Source: Marinisporobacter sp.
GTDB taxonomy: Bacteria; Bacillota; Clostridia; Peptostreptococcales; Thermotaleaceae
Reading direction: 5' to 3'
NCBI GenBank assembly: GCA_025210525.1
Contig: JAOARP010000063.1
Location: 62,001-126,000 of the forward strand
DNA: 64,000 bases
Shown here: positions 35,121-44,064 of the stretch, in pieces
Layout: each line of letters opens with the position of its first letter
Numbering within the stretch: position 1 is the stretch's first letter
Program-made: the position numbers and the translations under genes
Notes under the pieces: model-generated
What the model was told of the DNA's origin: nothing
The model's input: only the letters and a program-made list of their open reading frames with translations
Database searches by the model: none

Positions 35121-37293
35121 CTTCTTTCCACCCTTCCCTTAAATTCATTTTAAAAAGTCCTGCCCACCTTCTTGCTAAATTCAATCCACTGAAAAATCCT
35201 ACATCTGGACAAAGGGGGATGGTATCCGTCATAGCTGCTCCATCTAAAGCATTAGAAGTATAATTGGAAATCACAATATCAGGGCTTAAAGCCTCGATAT
35301 CTTCACTTCTCTTATTTTGATCATAACTTAGTTCAATTTCAAATCGACCCTCAAATTTTGTTTTAAAAAGATTTTCTTGAGAAAAATTGAGTATGCATAG
35401 CTTAACAATATTCATTTCAAGCTTTAAAGCCGCTTCAAGTATCCAGTCAATATGATGATTATAAGTAACAATCATCAGCTTTTTCCCTTTTAGATAAGGT
35501 TTTATTCTTTCAATTTCTTCTTCATAAAGGTTTTCGTATTCTTCAATCACAGGATGAACTTTTTCTTTTTTATCAAAGGTATCAGCTATTTTATATAGCC
35601 AATTTTTCGTTTCTGAAAAGCCTACAGGAAATGGACTTTCTAAAAAGTTTGTATCATATTCTTCCTGTAAAAAGTTTTTCATCATTCTTCCCATATAATC
35701 CTCATAAGCTAATATATTTACCTTTGCCTTTAAAAAGTTTTGAATATCTTGAACCGTTGTCCTACAAATAAACCTACAATTAATCCCAATATCCATAGCT
35801 GCTAATAGCTTCTTCATGGTTTCAAAATTCGTTTCTGTATTTTTTGCAATAGATTTTTCAGCAATAATATTTACCGTATCTTCTTTTTCCTTTATATCCT
35901 TTTTAATAAGCCCCCTTGCTATTTCAATATAGGCATTGATCATTCCCTGTAAAAAATCTCCTGTAATATTTCCATCTGTTTTGATGGGAATAATAGGTTG
36001 ATTTGTATTTCCCATAGCTCTCGTAACTTCTACATCATCTCCAATAATCCCAGAAGGACAGGTAGTGACTACAAACATAGCAGAAGGGTCATATTTTTTC
36101 AGATGATTGATTTTGTTTTTAAGCTCCTCTATTCCTCCAAATACCATAACCCCTTCATTCATCTCTGAGCTTACAAGAGGTGGGATAATTTGACTATTCA
36201 TTAAAGCTCCTCTTTCAAAAAGGCTTCTTCTTCCTGTAGAGGTAATGGCTTGATAAGTAATATGGGCACAGCTTCTTGGTCCATGGGCAATGGTTATGGC
36301 GTCCTGTATTTGTACAGCTATATTTACAGCACCAGCGAAAGCACATCCATGAAGAGGTTCTCTCATTAATACATTTTTTGAGAAAAATTGATTAGGTTTT
36401 AAATTCTCTTTATCCTTCTCTTTTCTATTCTCAATTTGTTTTTCCTTTTTTGTAAAGCTTTCTATATGTTTATTTTTATATACATTCATTTTGTTTCCTA
36501 GCACCTGTTTTTCAAGTTCTTCATCTGTAAGAGGACAAGCTTCATGCAAGTCCTCATGATTAACAATTCTTTCTGCTAAATTTAAAAATTTCGTAGCTAT
36601 AGAAGAATGCTCCATTTCTACTAAAGGAACCCCCATTTTTTCAGCTTTTGTAAACTCATCGCTCCTTGGGAAAATTTCGCATATAGGTAATTTAACACTC
36701 TCTGCAAATTTCTTGATTCGTGCATTTTCCCCTTCTATCCCCCTTTGGTTAAAAATGATTCCTCCAACTCTTTTTAACCCTTCATCATAATTTTTAATTC
36801 CCTTTAAGATATTGTTTGCTGCATAGATAGCCATAAATTCTCCAGAAGTTACAATATATACAACATCTGCATATTCATGACGAATAGGCACCGCAAAGCC
36901 TCCACATACTACATCTCCCAATACATCATAGATAATCAGATCGTGCTCTAATTTTTTTATATCTAGCTTTTCTAATAAATCAAAGGTAGTAAGAATCCCT
37001 CTTCCAGCACAGCCAACTCCTGGTTTTGGCCCTCCTGCTTCAACACAATCCACTCCTTTATATCCTTTGAACAATACATCCTCAAGTCTCCATTGATCTG
37101 GTGCTGTAACCTTGATATAATCAAGAACTGTAGTAATCTTTTCTCCTCTTAATAAAAGTCTTGTAGAATCATGCTTCGGATCACACCCTATCTGAAGTAC
37201 CTTTTGATTTTTCATGGCAAGGGCAGCAGATAAATTTGAAGAAATCGTGGACTTTCCAATACCGCCCTTTCCATAAACGGCTATTTGTTTCAA
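35086..37293 (-). CDS. Fused NifH-like/NifD(E)-like nitrogenase-type reductase
   Basis: The protein has about 735 residues. AAGGAG eight bases before TTG 37293 favours that start over GTG 37302; residue numbers here count from 37302. The NifH/BchL-like half (1-265) has P-loop GKGGIGKST (11-19) and the two cluster-bridging cysteines, Cys98 (GVGCAGRG) and Cys133 (DVVCGGFA). A charged linker (270-315) leads to a component-1-like half (320-738) with cysteines in LHGCAFAGA, HGPRSCAH and TTCPSGIIGDD. The fusion puts electron donor and catalytic subunit in one polypeptide, whereas they are separate in classical nitrogenases. It would deliver ATP-driven low-potential electrons to the heterodimer formed with the next gene. 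The substrate is unknown. Confidence 0.85.
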   Translation of the reverse strand: MKQIAVYGKGGIGKSTISSNLSAALAMKNQKVLQIGCDPKHDSTRLLLRGEKITTVLDYIKVTAPDQWRLEDVLFKGYKGVDCVEAGGPKPGVGCAGRGILTTFDLLEKLDIKKLEHDLIIYDVLGDVVCGGFAVPIRHEYADVVYIVTSGEFMAIYAANNILKGIKNYDEGLKRVGGIIFNQRGIEGENARIKKFAESVKLPICEIFPRSDEFTKAEKMGVPLVEMEHSSIATKFLNLAERIVNHEDLHEACPLTDEELEKQVLGNKMNVYKNKHIESFTKKEKQIENRKEKDKENLKPNQFFSKNVLMREPLHGCAFAGAVNIAVQIQDAITIAHGPRSCAHITYQAITSTGRRSLFERGALMNSQIIPPLVSSEMNEGVMVFGGIEELKNKINHLKKYDPSAMFVVTTCPSGIIGDDVEVTRAMGNTNQPIIPIKTDGNITGDFLQGMINAYIEIARGLIKKDIKEKEDTVNIIAEKSIAKNTETNFETMKKLLAAMDIGINCRFICRTTVQDIQNFLKAKVNILAYEDYMGRMMKNFLQEEYDTNFLESPFPVGFSETKNWLYKIADTFDKKEKVHPVIEEYENLYEEEIERIKPYLKGKKLMIVTYNHHIDWILEAALKLEMNIVKLCILNFSQENLFKTKFEGRFEIELSYDQNKRSEDIEALSPDIVISNYTSNALDGAAMTDTIPLCPDVGFFSGLNLARRWAGLFKMNLREGWKEDEGLFSKYYAR

Positions 37294-37311
37294 TGACTTC
37301 ACTCCTTTTCC

Positions 37312-37971
37312 TTATTCTAACTCTAAATCAAGCATCCAGTAGTTTTGAATCTTAATCATTTCTTTTTGCTTTAACTTTAATGGCGTTTTAAATATAGGTC
37401 CATCTATGACCGCTGTATGAAATTCTCCATTTTCTCCACAAGGGTCTATGCCTAAATCTTTAAATTCTTGTATTAAGCTTTTATCAAAAACCCTTCCTAA
37501 ATATTCCTTAGGCATTAAATCTCCATTTAAAGTAACAATGATAGATTTAAATCCCTCATCTACAAATTCCTCTATGATCTTTCTTCTTGATTCCTGCCAT
37601 AAGGGATGATAAACTTCCATATTTGTATGACTACAAGCCTTTACGACCCATTCTCTATGATCAATGAGATCAATATCACCAAATATTCCTATATTTATAC
37701 CTTTATTTTCTAAATAAGACATCTTCTCTTTAAAGATTTCTTCGTACTCTCCCCATGTAGCTTTTCCATAAACAAGATTCATATCAAAGAGTTCTGCATA
37801 CTTTTTGATAATTTCAGGCTTTAGTCCATGTCCTCTAGATCTTAAACCATCCTCTTTGAACATAGTAAATAAATATTCTACTTTTATACCTTTTTTCATA
37901 GCTCTATAAAGAGATAGACAAGAATCCTTTCCTCCACTCCATGAGCAAAATCCTTTGTATTGTTTGTTCAT
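37312..37971 (-). CDS. PP-loop ATP pyrophosphatase (Dph6/MJ0570-like)
   Basis: The protein has 219 residues; AAGGAGG before ATG 37971. The N-terminal PP-loop is SGGKDSCLSLYRA. The C-terminal block CGENGEFHTAVIDGP is diagnostic of the COG2102 family, which includes the diphthine-ammonia ligase Dph6. Bacteria lack diphthamide, so another carboxylate is probably activated by adenylation and amidated. It sits 10-18 bases upstream of the nitrogenase-like fusion and so heads that operon. No riboswitch is visible upstream (37972-38109); the promoter is unclear. F430 synthesis also couples amidation of a tetrapyrrole carboxylate with a nitrogenase-like reductase, and this pair may be an analogous two-step modification. 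That parallel is inference only. Confidence 0.83.
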   Translation of the reverse strand: MNKQYKGFCSWSGGKDSCLSLYRAMKKGIKVEYLFTMFKEDGLRSRGHGLKPEIIKKYAELFDMNLVYGKATWGEYEEIFKEKMSYLENKGINIGIFGDIDLIDHREWVVKACSHTNMEVYHPLWQESRRKIIEEFVDEGFKSIIVTLNGDLMPKEYLGRVFDKSLIQEFKDLGIDPCGENGEFHTAVIDGPIFKTPLKLKQKEMIKIQNYWMLDLELE

Positions 37972-38109
37972 GATAAACCTCCTTATATACTGTAGTCATA
38001 AATATTAATATAGCACTGTTTTACTTTTGATGAACATTAAAATTTTGCCTCTATAAACTATACTACTCTCGTTCACATTAATTTTCCATAATTGTTTCTT
38101 GAAGGAAAT

Positions 38110-38145
38110 GCAGAAAACTGCTAGACAACAACTAGCAGTTTCCAT
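38110..38145 (-). terminator. Terminator ending B12 unit 4
   Basis: AACTGCTAG/CTAGCAGTT stem followed by TTTTCTGCATTT on the minus strand, downstream of the short SLH gene. Same CTGCTAG core as the terminators of units 1 and 2. Confidence 0.8.
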
Positions 38146-38207
38146 ATAATCTCCTACAATACTTGATCCAAGTTTTACTTATTATATATATTTTTCTACA
38201 AACAATC

Positions 38208-38396
38208 TTAATTTTTAGCTACATTATCCTTAAATTTTAATGCATTAATACATACAACAACTGCCATTTCTCTAGTAGCTTTATCCTTTGGATTAAATTG
38301 ATTACCTAAACCACTTACTATCTTTTCCTTGTATACTGCATTCACATAGGGATAAAACCAATCATTTTCTTCAACATCTTTAAAGTTGACTACCAT
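38208..38396 (-). pseudogene. Lone SLH repeat, probable remnant
   Basis: A 62-residue frame encodes one SLH repeat (FKDVEENDWFYPYVNAVY, then NPKDKATREMAVV) and no signal peptide. There is no ribosome-binding site before ATG 38396. SLH proteins normally carry three repeats. It follows the 496-residue toroid protein, whose own C-terminal SLH-like repeats are degenerate, so this is probably the stranded last repeat of a once longer protein. Reading on in frame from that gene meets several stops, so repair would take more than one change. A short secreted SLH peptide is less likely. Confidence 0.5.
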
Positions 38397-38470
38397 ATAT
38401 TATAGATTTATGCAATGTTCTTGTAAAGTTTTTGTAAACTTCTTGTAACATTATCTTCTGTTTTGCAAAA

Positions 38471-39961
38471 TTATTGATAGATTGTATTTCTGATTTTTCC
38501 TAAAGCCCAAGCACATTGTGCTTTATTTACTGGTTTTTGAGAGTCAAATTCTGGATAAACCCATCCTTTTTGTTTTGCTATTTCTAGAATTTCTGATGGA
38601 TTTCCTGCCTTTTCTTCTCCTGAAGCTTTCACTAAAAGCCCCATGAATTCTTCTCCTGTAACTGTATCCTTGTCTATATGAATATCTTCTTTTAAATCAA
38701 AGGTCTTTTTCATCCATTTAGATAACTTCTCTTTTTTTACAGGCTCATTTGGTTGAAAAGCTCCATTTTCATCTATAGTAATTACATAATCATAAACTAA
38801 ATCTGCTGTTTCCTTAAAAGCAAATTGTCCTGGCTTAAAATCCTTGAATAAATGTTTTTCAGCTGTTGGTCTATATTTTTCAAAAAGTAGATCATAAGCA
38901 CCCTTTTTATTGTATGCATCTGCCATGCCATAAAGGGCTTGCTCTGTTGACATGCCATTGCTATAAATAGGTAGATCTTCTTCTTCATTTAATACATGTA
39001 CAAAGCTTCCATCTTTTATTTGAAATTGAAGCAAAGCACTCACAGGATTATCTCCTGATTCTGTCGTCCACTCAGGTCCCATAGGATCTTGCCCTATTAG
39101 GGTCAGGGCTTGTATAGTCCATGCACAGCTTTCTGGATTAACCGTTCCCCAAGATTCAAAACCACCATTGTCTAGCTGCTTGCTATGTAAAAAACCTAAT
39201 GCTTTTTTTACAGTTGGATTGCTTTGATCTTCTCCCAATATTGCAAGACCCATCAATCCTGCTGCTGTCATATCTACATCTGATTCAACTAATTTGTAGT
39301 CTTCTGGATCATCAAATCGTTTTACATCAAAGGTAAATCCACCATCTAAATTTTGTTGATCCTCAAGCCAGTAAAGGCACATATCCCTATTAGGAATAGG
39401 CTCTCCTGCACAGTGAAGAGCAATGATTCCAAATATATGAGCATTGACTAAATCTTCTCCTACAGGCTTTCCTGTTTCATTATCCATAACACTATCTGCA
39501 AAATGTCCACTTGGAAGCATTGTACTTTTTTCAATTTCAACTAGATTCTTTTCTCCAAAATTTCTTGGATCTTTCCCAGCTGCACATACAGCAATAATGG
39601 TTCTTTGATAATCTGTATTCACTCCTGATCTTAGAGCATTTTCATAATAATTTGGTTCAAGCTTTGCTTCCTTTACTTGTTGTTCTCTCCAGTAAGCTCC
39701 GTTTTTTCCATTCACAGTCCACTTTGGTCCACTTACATCCTCTCCAAAGCCAAATAATCCTAATGCTGGCCAGTCAAGGATTCCTGCATACTCTTTGTCT
39801 TTATAAGTATCATGATAATACTTAATCGTCTTTTCTGCTGCTTTTTTTACATCATCTCTTGAAATTTTAGATTCTGTAGCATAAACACTACTAAAAGATA
39901 CACTAAGCATCATGATGATACTTAAAAACAATACAAACAACTTTCTTGAATTTTTTTTCAT
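38471..39961 (-). CDS. Secreted toroid protein with degenerate SLH tail
   Basis: The protein has 496 residues; GGGGGTAAAGGG precedes ATG 39961. Signal peptide (1-28, ending VYA), one alpha-toroid (about 30-370; repeat ends such as QNLDGGFTF and KQLDNGGFESWG), then a tail (375-496) that looks like two or three weakened SLH repeats (LFKDFKPGQFAFKETADLV, FQPNEPVKKEKLS). The toroid is closest in layout to that of the 1,801-residue SLH protein; both have the FGIIALHCAGE/FGLIALDAGE-like block. It ends the long unit-4 operon, 55 bases after the VWA gene. No DUF4430 is in the same chain. The co-transcribed 366-residue DUF4430 protein could be its partner. Confidence 0.85.
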   Translation of the reverse strand: MKKNSRKLFVLFLSIIMMLSVSFSSVYATESKISRDDVKKAAEKTIKYYHDTYKDKEYAGILDWPALGLFGFGEDVSGPKWTVNGKNGAYWREQQVKEAKLEPNYYENALRSGVNTDYQRTIIAVCAAGKDPRNFGEKNLVEIEKSTMLPSGHFADSVMDNETGKPVGEDLVNAHIFGIIALHCAGEPIPNRDMCLYWLEDQQNLDGGFTFDVKRFDDPEDYKLVESDVDMTAAGLMGLAILGEDQSNPTVKKALGFLHSKQLDNGGFESWGTVNPESCAWTIQALTLIGQDPMGPEWTTESGDNPVSALLQFQIKDGSFVHVLNEEEDLPIYSNGMSTEQALYGMADAYNKKGAYDLLFEKYRPTAEKHLFKDFKPGQFAFKETADLVYDYVITIDENGAFQPNEPVKKEKLSKWMKKTFDLKEDIHIDKDTVTGEEFMGLLVKASGEEKAGNPSEILEIAKQKGWVYPEFDSQKPVNKAQCAWALGKIRNTIYQ

Positions 39962-40016
39962 TTTCCCTTTACCCCCTATATTTTTAATTTTATAATAAAC
40001 AATTTCATAAATTTAA

Positions 40017-42539
40017 TTATCTATATCTTCTTCTCACCCATAACTCCCCAATAAACGCTATTAATGCTAATGGTAATAATATGAAATCTAAAGGTATATT
40101 CGATCTATTTCTCTTTTCAATAGGTAATGTAAATATATTCGTATTTTCATCTAAAAGCTTAGCTCCTAAGGCTAAAGAAATATTTTCTAATCCTTTTGCA
40201 TCCTTTAACGCATATTCTGGGGAATAATCAAGATGTATACTTCTTGTGGTTTTCTTTACTATTTCCCCATTCTTCTTTAATTTAAAAGTAACTAAATAGT
40301 CTCCTTTTTTCTCTAAGAAAGCTTCTCCTGTAAATTTTCCGCTCCTTATTTGATTCAATAACATTTCTTCTTTTATATCCGCTGGCCCTTGCATACTCAT
40401 CTCAACCATCTGATCTGAATCTAACAACATTGTATCTACATATACATCTAAATTAGCTCCTTCTTTATTCATCTCCACAGCCATTCCTTCTCCATCATAT
40501 GTGGATAAGCAATAGTTGATCATATTTCCCCAAAACTTTTGAAAGCCTTCCCAATAAATCCAATTTTCACTCCACTTTCCATTTAGATCAGAAGTAAAGG
40601 TGACCACATTCCCTAGCCCATATTTCCATGAAGCAAGGATAGGATCATCTTGATCACTTTTTAATATAAGCTTTGCATTTTGTTTTATTCCTGTTCCCAT
40701 ATATCCCTTTAAGCTAGGAACCCTATTCTCACGGAAAAATTCTGCTTCATTAACAATTTGGGGATCAAATACTCGGTTATTTAAATATTTTTTAGTAGCA
40801 AGATAAGTTTCTCTAGCAAATATTTCAGGTATACTATGAAAATCTTTAGCAAAATAATATCTACCATCTGTATGCTGACTTAAATCTCTCAAAAGATGGG
40901 TATCTGCATCTTTCCCAAAAGCCACTGTAGAAACAGTTATTTTTTCTTCCTTCATAGTATTTATTAAAGATTCATACCCTTGTTTTTCTCCTTGTCCATC
41001 TGTAAGTAAAATCATATGCTTTACTTTTGTATCGATCCCTTTTAATTTTTCTAAACTTTGACTGAGTGCAGGCTTTATAAGGGTACCTCCCTTGGAGGCA
41101 AGTTTTCCGATTTTTTCATTTATTTTTTCTTTATCCTCTACCTTTTCAAAGGGTACAACCCACTCTACTCGATCTGAAAAAGCAAGAACTCCTGCATAAT
41201 CGTCCCTTTCTAAAACTTCTATAGACCTTTGTGCAGCTTCCTTTGCCATTTCAAGCTTTTTAACTCCATAGCTTTCATCCTCCATACTCCCTGATGCATC
41301 AATAACAAGAACCAAGCCTGTATTCGGTTGCTTTTTATTTCCCTTCATCCTACAGGACACGGGAAGAATTTTTTCAAGAGTTGTATTTTTGTATTCCCCT
41401 AATGCAAAAGTTTTTTCTCCCCCTACTACTATAAGTCCTTTTCCTTGCTCTTTTACACAAATATCCAAGTTTTTTTCAAAGTCTTTTGATAGATCTTTAT
41501 GAGAAACATTCACTAAACAGAAACCATCAAACTTTGATAAAAACTTTAGGGTATCTACCACTTCATTTGGTGAATTCTTTTGATACTCTATATTTAAGCT
41601 ACTCAGTACCCCTTCTAAGTTTTTTGTATCTTCTTTTTTTCCTATGATTAGAACCTTCGTCTCTTCTTTTCCTAAAATGGTCCTTGTCAAAATATTATTG
41701 TTAGGATTAAAATCTTCTTTGAATTTGATCTCTCCTCTAAAATCTATATTTTCTTCTTTTATAGGAACATGAAAAGTAAAACTATTATTTCCCTTATTGA
41801 CTCTTATACCTTTTTCTAAAATTTTATTTTCATTTTTGAAAAGATAAAGTGTTCCTTCTGTTTCTATATTTGCATCTACTATAGCACTTACAGGAACTAT
41901 CTCTCCCTTGTGAATATTCTCAGGAATTTTTAAATCTGTGAGCTGTACATCTTTTTTGTTTTTATTTTTCAGTGGGTAAATATAGCTATTTATATTTTTT
42001 TCTTTCATTTTGCCTAAAATATTTTCTGTTTTCCCCATATTTTCATTACCATCTGTAAAAAGAACCAATCTTTTGTTGGTATTTCCCGGGAAAAAATCTG
42101 TCGCAAAGGATAACGCTTTTTCTATATTTGTAAAATTCTTCTCCACTTGGGTTTCAAACTTTATATGATTGAATTCCTTTGTAATAGGATTTTCTATCAT
42201 AGGCTCTTTCCCAAAGGTAATAATACCAAAATCATCCTTCCCCCTTTTTTCTTTTATTTGTTCATTGATATAGCTTTCAATTTGATTCTTTTGCTTTTCT
42301 ACACTTAAGGATTGATCTACTACAAAAAGAGTCGTTGTATTTTGACTCGTATAAATAATTTGTGCTTTGATCATGACAAGCATCAAACAAGTCAATGCTA
42401 AAAATCTTAAAGATGCCCAAATACAAAATTTCTTTTTAGAAAAATTTTTATATAATTTAAGGGCTTGTAGAAAATAGTAAATAAATATTCCAATGAAGAG
42501 GATTATATATTTTATATCTATATTTCCATTAAGCTGCAC
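40017..42539 (-). CDS. Membrane protein with two VWA domains
   Basis: The protein has 840 residues; GTG start overlapping the preceding gene by 11 bases. Two N-terminal helices (10-30, 42-62), then a first VWA-like domain (about 70-230; degenerate MIDAS FVVDQSLSVE), a beta/glutamine-amidotransferase-like middle, a second VWA domain (about 405-570) with an intact MIDAS (VIDASGSM, and LLTDG later), a beta-rich region (600-800), and a last helix (815-832) ending in RRRYR. This layout matches large BatB/BatA-neighbour proteins in MoxR-DUF58-VWA loci. VWA domains with intact MIDAS bind protein partners through a metal ion, outside the membrane here. Partner unknown. It is adjacent to a toroid gene and co-transcribed with a DUF4430 gene. 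Confidence 0.85.
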   Translation of the reverse strand: MQLNGNIDIKYIILFIGIFIYYFLQALKLYKNFSKKKFCIWASLRFLALTCLMLVMIKAQIIYTSQNTTTLFVVDQSLSVEKQKNQIESYINEQIKEKRGKDDFGIITFGKEPMIENPITKEFNHIKFETQVEKNFTNIEKALSFATDFFPGNTNKRLVLFTDGNENMGKTENILGKMKEKNINSYIYPLKNKNKKDVQLTDLKIPENIHKGEIVPVSAIVDANIETEGTLYLFKNENKILEKGIRVNKGNNSFTFHVPIKEENIDFRGEIKFKEDFNPNNNILTRTILGKEETKVLIIGKKEDTKNLEGVLSSLNIEYQKNSPNEVVDTLKFLSKFDGFCLVNVSHKDLSKDFEKNLDICVKEQGKGLIVVGGEKTFALGEYKNTTLEKILPVSCRMKGNKKQPNTGLVLVIDASGSMEDESYGVKKLEMAKEAAQRSIEVLERDDYAGVLAFSDRVEWVVPFEKVEDKEKINEKIGKLASKGGTLIKPALSQSLEKLKGIDTKVKHMILLTDGQGEKQGYESLINTMKEEKITVSTVAFGKDADTHLLRDLSQHTDGRYYFAKDFHSIPEIFARETYLATKKYLNNRVFDPQIVNEAEFFRENRVPSLKGYMGTGIKQNAKLILKSDQDDPILASWKYGLGNVVTFTSDLNGKWSENWIYWEGFQKFWGNMINYCLSTYDGEGMAVEMNKEGANLDVYVDTMLLDSDQMVEMSMQGPADIKEEMLLNQIRSGKFTGEAFLEKKGDYLVTFKLKKNGEIVKKTTRSIHLDYSPEYALKDAKGLENISLALGAKLLDENTNIFTLPIEKRNRSNIPLDFILLPLALIAFIGELWVRRRYR

Positions 42540-44064
42540 GTTTGTACACCTCCCATTCCATAATCATGAAAAGAAGTGCCAACCCCGCTAAAAGTGTTGT
42601 GAAATCTTTTTCTAAATTTTTTCTAATTTCTTTTGGTTCTTCTATATCTTTTATTTCCCCAACTACAAGTTTTGGTGGAGGATTATTTAAAACATTGATT
42701 TTTCCACCATCAAAAAACCAATCCATGATATTCTCAATAAATATTGGAAAATCTGGCATCATGACCAAATTAGTTTTATTAAAATCAATACTTCCATAAA
42801 TGATTTTTTGCATTTTTTCTTTCCCATAAATCATAATAGGTTTTTCATTTGCTTGAAGGATTGTACTATACCCCTCTTGGTCTTTTAAATACGAAATAGG
42901 CTTTGTATATACTTTTGTCATATCTAAATCTTTTGAAAAAGGACTATCTATCGCCTTTATCATTGCTGCTACCTTCATTTTTCCATCTATATGCTCAACA
43001 TCTGGATTTATGTACCAAATATTCGCACTTTCAGGTAGTTTTTGTGCTTCTCCTTCTTTTTCTACAATGTATAAATCATAACTTTTATTGATAGGTTCTT
43101 TGTTTCTTTCTCTTTCTACATGGATAAAAGGAACACTAAGAAGCGCTTTCTCCAAAAATACATTTTCTCCAATAAAGAGCACTTGTTTTTTATGGTCTTC
43201 TCCTAAATTCACAATAAATACATTATCCTCTTTTAATACATCTTCATTCTCTATTTTTAGTGTCCAATTTTTAGCCACTTTCAATCCTTGAAAGCTCACA
43301 TCCCTTTCCTCTTTTGAATCTAAGCTTATACCCTTGAGATCTCTTTTTTGATCATCATAAAGTCCAACCAATACCTCTTTTTTACTTTTTCCATAGTTTT
43401 TTATTCTACAAAGTATTGTATCTGTGTAGTAATCATAGTTTGCATGGATGATTCCTACATTTTCAAATTTATTCCCCACCTTGATCCTATGACTTCCTAA
43501 CGATAAATCCTTATCCGTAACAATAATCTTCTCTCCTGATAAGCTTTTTAAAGTTTCCCTAGCATAATCTATATTCAACCCTTCATTACTACAAGCTAAG
43601 CTTTCAATAGCCTTTTTTGCTTCTTCCTTTTTGGCATCCTTGAGATAAATACTACTACTGTTTTTACATAAAACAATATTAATTCTTTTTTCATCATCTA
43701 AATTTTCAATATGATTTTCTATTTTTTCCTTTGCCATTTGAAAATGAGTTTTCCCATTTTCTACTGATTTCATGGTAATAGAGCAGTCAATAGCAAAGGT
43801 AATTTCTTCTCCTTTAAAATCCTCTACCCATAAGGGCTTTGCAAAGCTAAGGACAATGCATCCTCCTATGATTAACTGAAGGATCAAGGATAGATATTTG
43901 TTGATTTTTCTTGACTTTACTCCTTCTACTTCCTTGATGACTTCATCCCAAATAACAATATTTGAAACTTTTTTCTCTATAATTTGTTTCTTTTTAAAAT
44001 ATAGAAGAATAATCAAAGATAATAACAATCCAAGAAGTAACCCTAAAGGGTTTAAAAATTTCAT
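42529..44064 (-). CDS. BatA-like VWA membrane protein
   Basis: The protein has 511 residues. N-terminal BatA-type membrane segment (helices at about 5-22 and 58-76), a VWA-like domain (about 85-240) with altered MIDAS (AIDCSITMKS instead of DxSGSM), a beta region, and a C-terminal helix (about 488-505). The ATG abuts the DUF58 stop, and the end overlaps the next VWA gene. Altered MIDAS residues suggest this chain is structural rather than ligand-binding. It belongs to the MoxR/DUF58/VWA module. Confidence 0.83.
   Translation of the reverse strand: MKFLNPLGLLLGLLLSLIILLYFKKKQIIEKKVSNIVIWDEVIKEVEGVKSRKINKYLSLILQLIIGGCIVLSFAKPLWVEDFKGEEITFAIDCSITMKSVENGKTHFQMAKEKIENHIENLDDEKRINIVLCKNSSSIYLKDAKKEEAKKAIESLACSNEGLNIDYARETLKSLSGEKIIVTDKDLSLGSHRIKVGNKFENVGIIHANYDYYTDTILCRIKNYGKSKKEVLVGLYDDQKRDLKGISLDSKEERDVSFQGLKVAKNWTLKIENEDVLKEDNVFIVNLGEDHKKQVLFIGENVFLEKALLSVPFIHVERERNKEPINKSYDLYIVEKEGEAQKLPESANIWYINPDVEHIDGKMKVAAMIKAIDSPFSKDLDMTKVYTKPISYLKDQEGYSTILQANEKPIMIYGKEKMQKIIYGSIDFNKTNLVMMPDFPIFIENIMDWFFDGGKINVLNNPPPKLVVGEIKDIEEPKEIRKNLEKDFTTLLAGLALLFMIMEWEVYKRAA

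Noticed and set aside
33825..37293. A true nitrogen-fixation operon
   Set aside because: No nifB, nifEN, nifV or molybdate genes; one component-1 subunit lacks a cluster cysteine and NifH is fused to the other.
37972..38109. A fifth cobalamin riboswitch before the PP-loop gene
   Set aside because: No B12 box or other aptamer landmark on either strand in this gap.
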